Below are positions 5,950 through 6,755 of a stretch of DNA of 6,755 nt, one piece after another. Each line of letters begins with the position of its first letter. The first letter of the stretch is position 1. The stretch is taken from NCBI GenBank assembly GCA_002336975.1, contig DDFA01000098.1, positions 15,328 through 22,082 on the forward strand. Direction: 5' to 3'. The position numbers and the translations under genes are program-made. The notes under the pieces were generated by a model. It worked only from the letters and a program-made list of their open reading frames with translations, ran no database searches and was not told where the DNA came from. Origin of the DNA: Phyllobacteriaceae bacterium UBA1940. Lineage in GTDB: Bacteria; Pseudomonadota; Alphaproteobacteria; Rhizobiales; Rhizobiaceae.

Positions 5950-6755
5950 TTACACCTTCTCCACTTCGGGGCGGCCCATCAGGCCGGACGGCAGGAAGAT
6001 CAGCACGATGGCCAGGATCGAGAACGCCGCGACGTCCTTGTAGTCGATCGAGAAATAGGCCGACCACAGCGATTCGATGGTGCCGATCAGCAGCCCGCCC
6101 AGCACTGCGCCGGGCAGCGAGCCGATGCCGCCGAGCACCGCGGCGGTGAACGCCTTCACGCCCGGCACGAAGCCGTCGGAGAAGGAGACCACGCCGTAGT
6201 ACATCAGGAACAGCGTGCCGGCGACGGCGGCCAGCGACGCGCCCATGATGAAGGTGATCGAGATCGTCTTGTCGACGTCGATGCCGAGCAGCGACGCCAT
6301 CTTGCGATCCTGTTCGCAGGCGCGCTGGGCGCGGCCGAGCGGCGTCTTGTTGACGATGTACCAGAAGACCAGCAGCAGCCCTGCGGTGACGACGGCGATC
6401 ACGATCTGCTTCAGCGAGATGGTGATGCCGCCGATATTGTAGATCTGCGAGATCATCGGCGGGATCGGCTTGTTGCGCGGACCCTGCGTGACCTGCACGA
6501 AATTGGAGATGAAGATCGACATGCCGATGGCGGTGATCAGCGGCGCCAGGCGGAACGAACCGCGCAGCGGTTTGTAGGCGACCCTTTCGATCGTCCAGTT
6601 CCATAGGCTGGTCATGACCATGGCGACGATCATCATCACCAGCAGGAACAGCACCACATGGATGGTCGTGAAGATAGACAGAAGTATAAGGAACACGATC
6701 ATCGCGATGAAGGCGCCGAGCATGAAGATGTCGCCATGGGCGAAATTGATCATGC
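5950..6755 (-). CDS. livH: LivH: branched-chain amino acid ABC transporter permease, 5' end missing
   Basis: The other permease subunit of the importer. The readable part starts at MINFAHGDIFMLGAF, which matches an internal conserved segment of LivH (E. coli has MINFAHGEVYMIGSY roughly 38 residues in). The methionine at 6753-6751 is therefore not the start, and some 35-40 N-terminal codons lie outside. Visible hydrophobic helices fall at about 11-29, 32-50, 70-88, 112-134, 164-186, 202-226 and 242-256 of the fragment. RACEQDRKMASLLGIDVDKTI (144-164) is the coupling loop for the ATPases, and KAFTAAVLGGIGSLPGAVLGG (200-220) is a strong family signature. The protein ends LMGRPEVEKV. It is the first liv gene seen in transcription order, so the operon promoter must be upstream, outside the window. 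Confidence 0.95.
   Translation of the reverse strand, partial: MINFAHGDIFMLGAFIAMIVFLILLSIFTTIHVVLFLLVMMIVAMVMTSLWNWTIERVAYKPLRGSFRLAPLITAIGMSIFISNFVQVTQGPRNKPIPPMISQIYNIGGITISLKQIVIAVVTAGLLLVFWYIVNKTPLGRAQRACEQDRKMASLLGIDVDKTISITFIMGASLAAVAGTLFLMYYGVVSFSDGFVPGVKAFTAAVLGGIGSLPGAVLGGLLIGTIESLWSAYFSIDYKDVAAFSILAIVLIFLPSGLMGRPEVEKV

Noticed and set aside
6751..6753. ATG at the window edge as the livH start
   Set aside because: MINFAHG is an internal conserved segment of LivH; the first membrane helix is missing, so the gene begins outside the window.

Overview
The window is a minus-strand stretch of a high-GC alphaproteobacterial chromosome, most likely from the Hyphomicrobiales (Rhizobium/Mesorhizobium/Phyllobacterium-like). 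Three things point there: the protein sequences resemble what I remember of rhizobial Liv and Pyc proteins, a small DUF6867-like membrane protein sits inside the liv cluster, and LivG carries a C-terminal helix-hairpin-helix-like tail of a kind also seen on other rhizobial proteins. I cannot assign a genus from sequence alone.

Transcription runs from high to low coordinates. In that order the window holds: livH (5' end cut by the window edge), livM, livG, livF, a small three-helix membrane protein, a 155-bp structured spacer, livK, a strong intrinsic terminator, and the start of pyc (pyruvate carboxylase), which runs off the low-coordinate end. There is no gene-free stretch longer than about 160 bp.

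Together livH-livM-livG-livF-livK encode a complete LIV-type branched-chain amino acid (or amino acid/amide) ABC importer: periplasmic binding protein LivK, permeases LivH and LivM, ATPases LivG and LivF. Spacing is tight: 4 bp between livH and livM, TGATG stop/start overlaps at livM/livG and livG/livF, and 23 bp between livF and the small protein gene. livK is set apart by the spacer and has its own ribosome binding site. pyc is separated from livK by the terminator and appears to have its own promoter.

Most of the window is ordinary. The main point of interest is LivG, 467 residues against about 255 in E. coli. After a complete ABC domain it continues with an acidic segment, an Ala/Lys/Pro-rich linker and a compact domain with an 'IKGIGP' hairpin motif. 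Secondary points are a TGCACTGCACAA element overlapping the likely pyc -35 box (resembling PhaR/AniA sites), the hairpins upstream of livK, and the conserved small membrane protein. I see no mobile element, CRISPR array, RNA gene or defence system.
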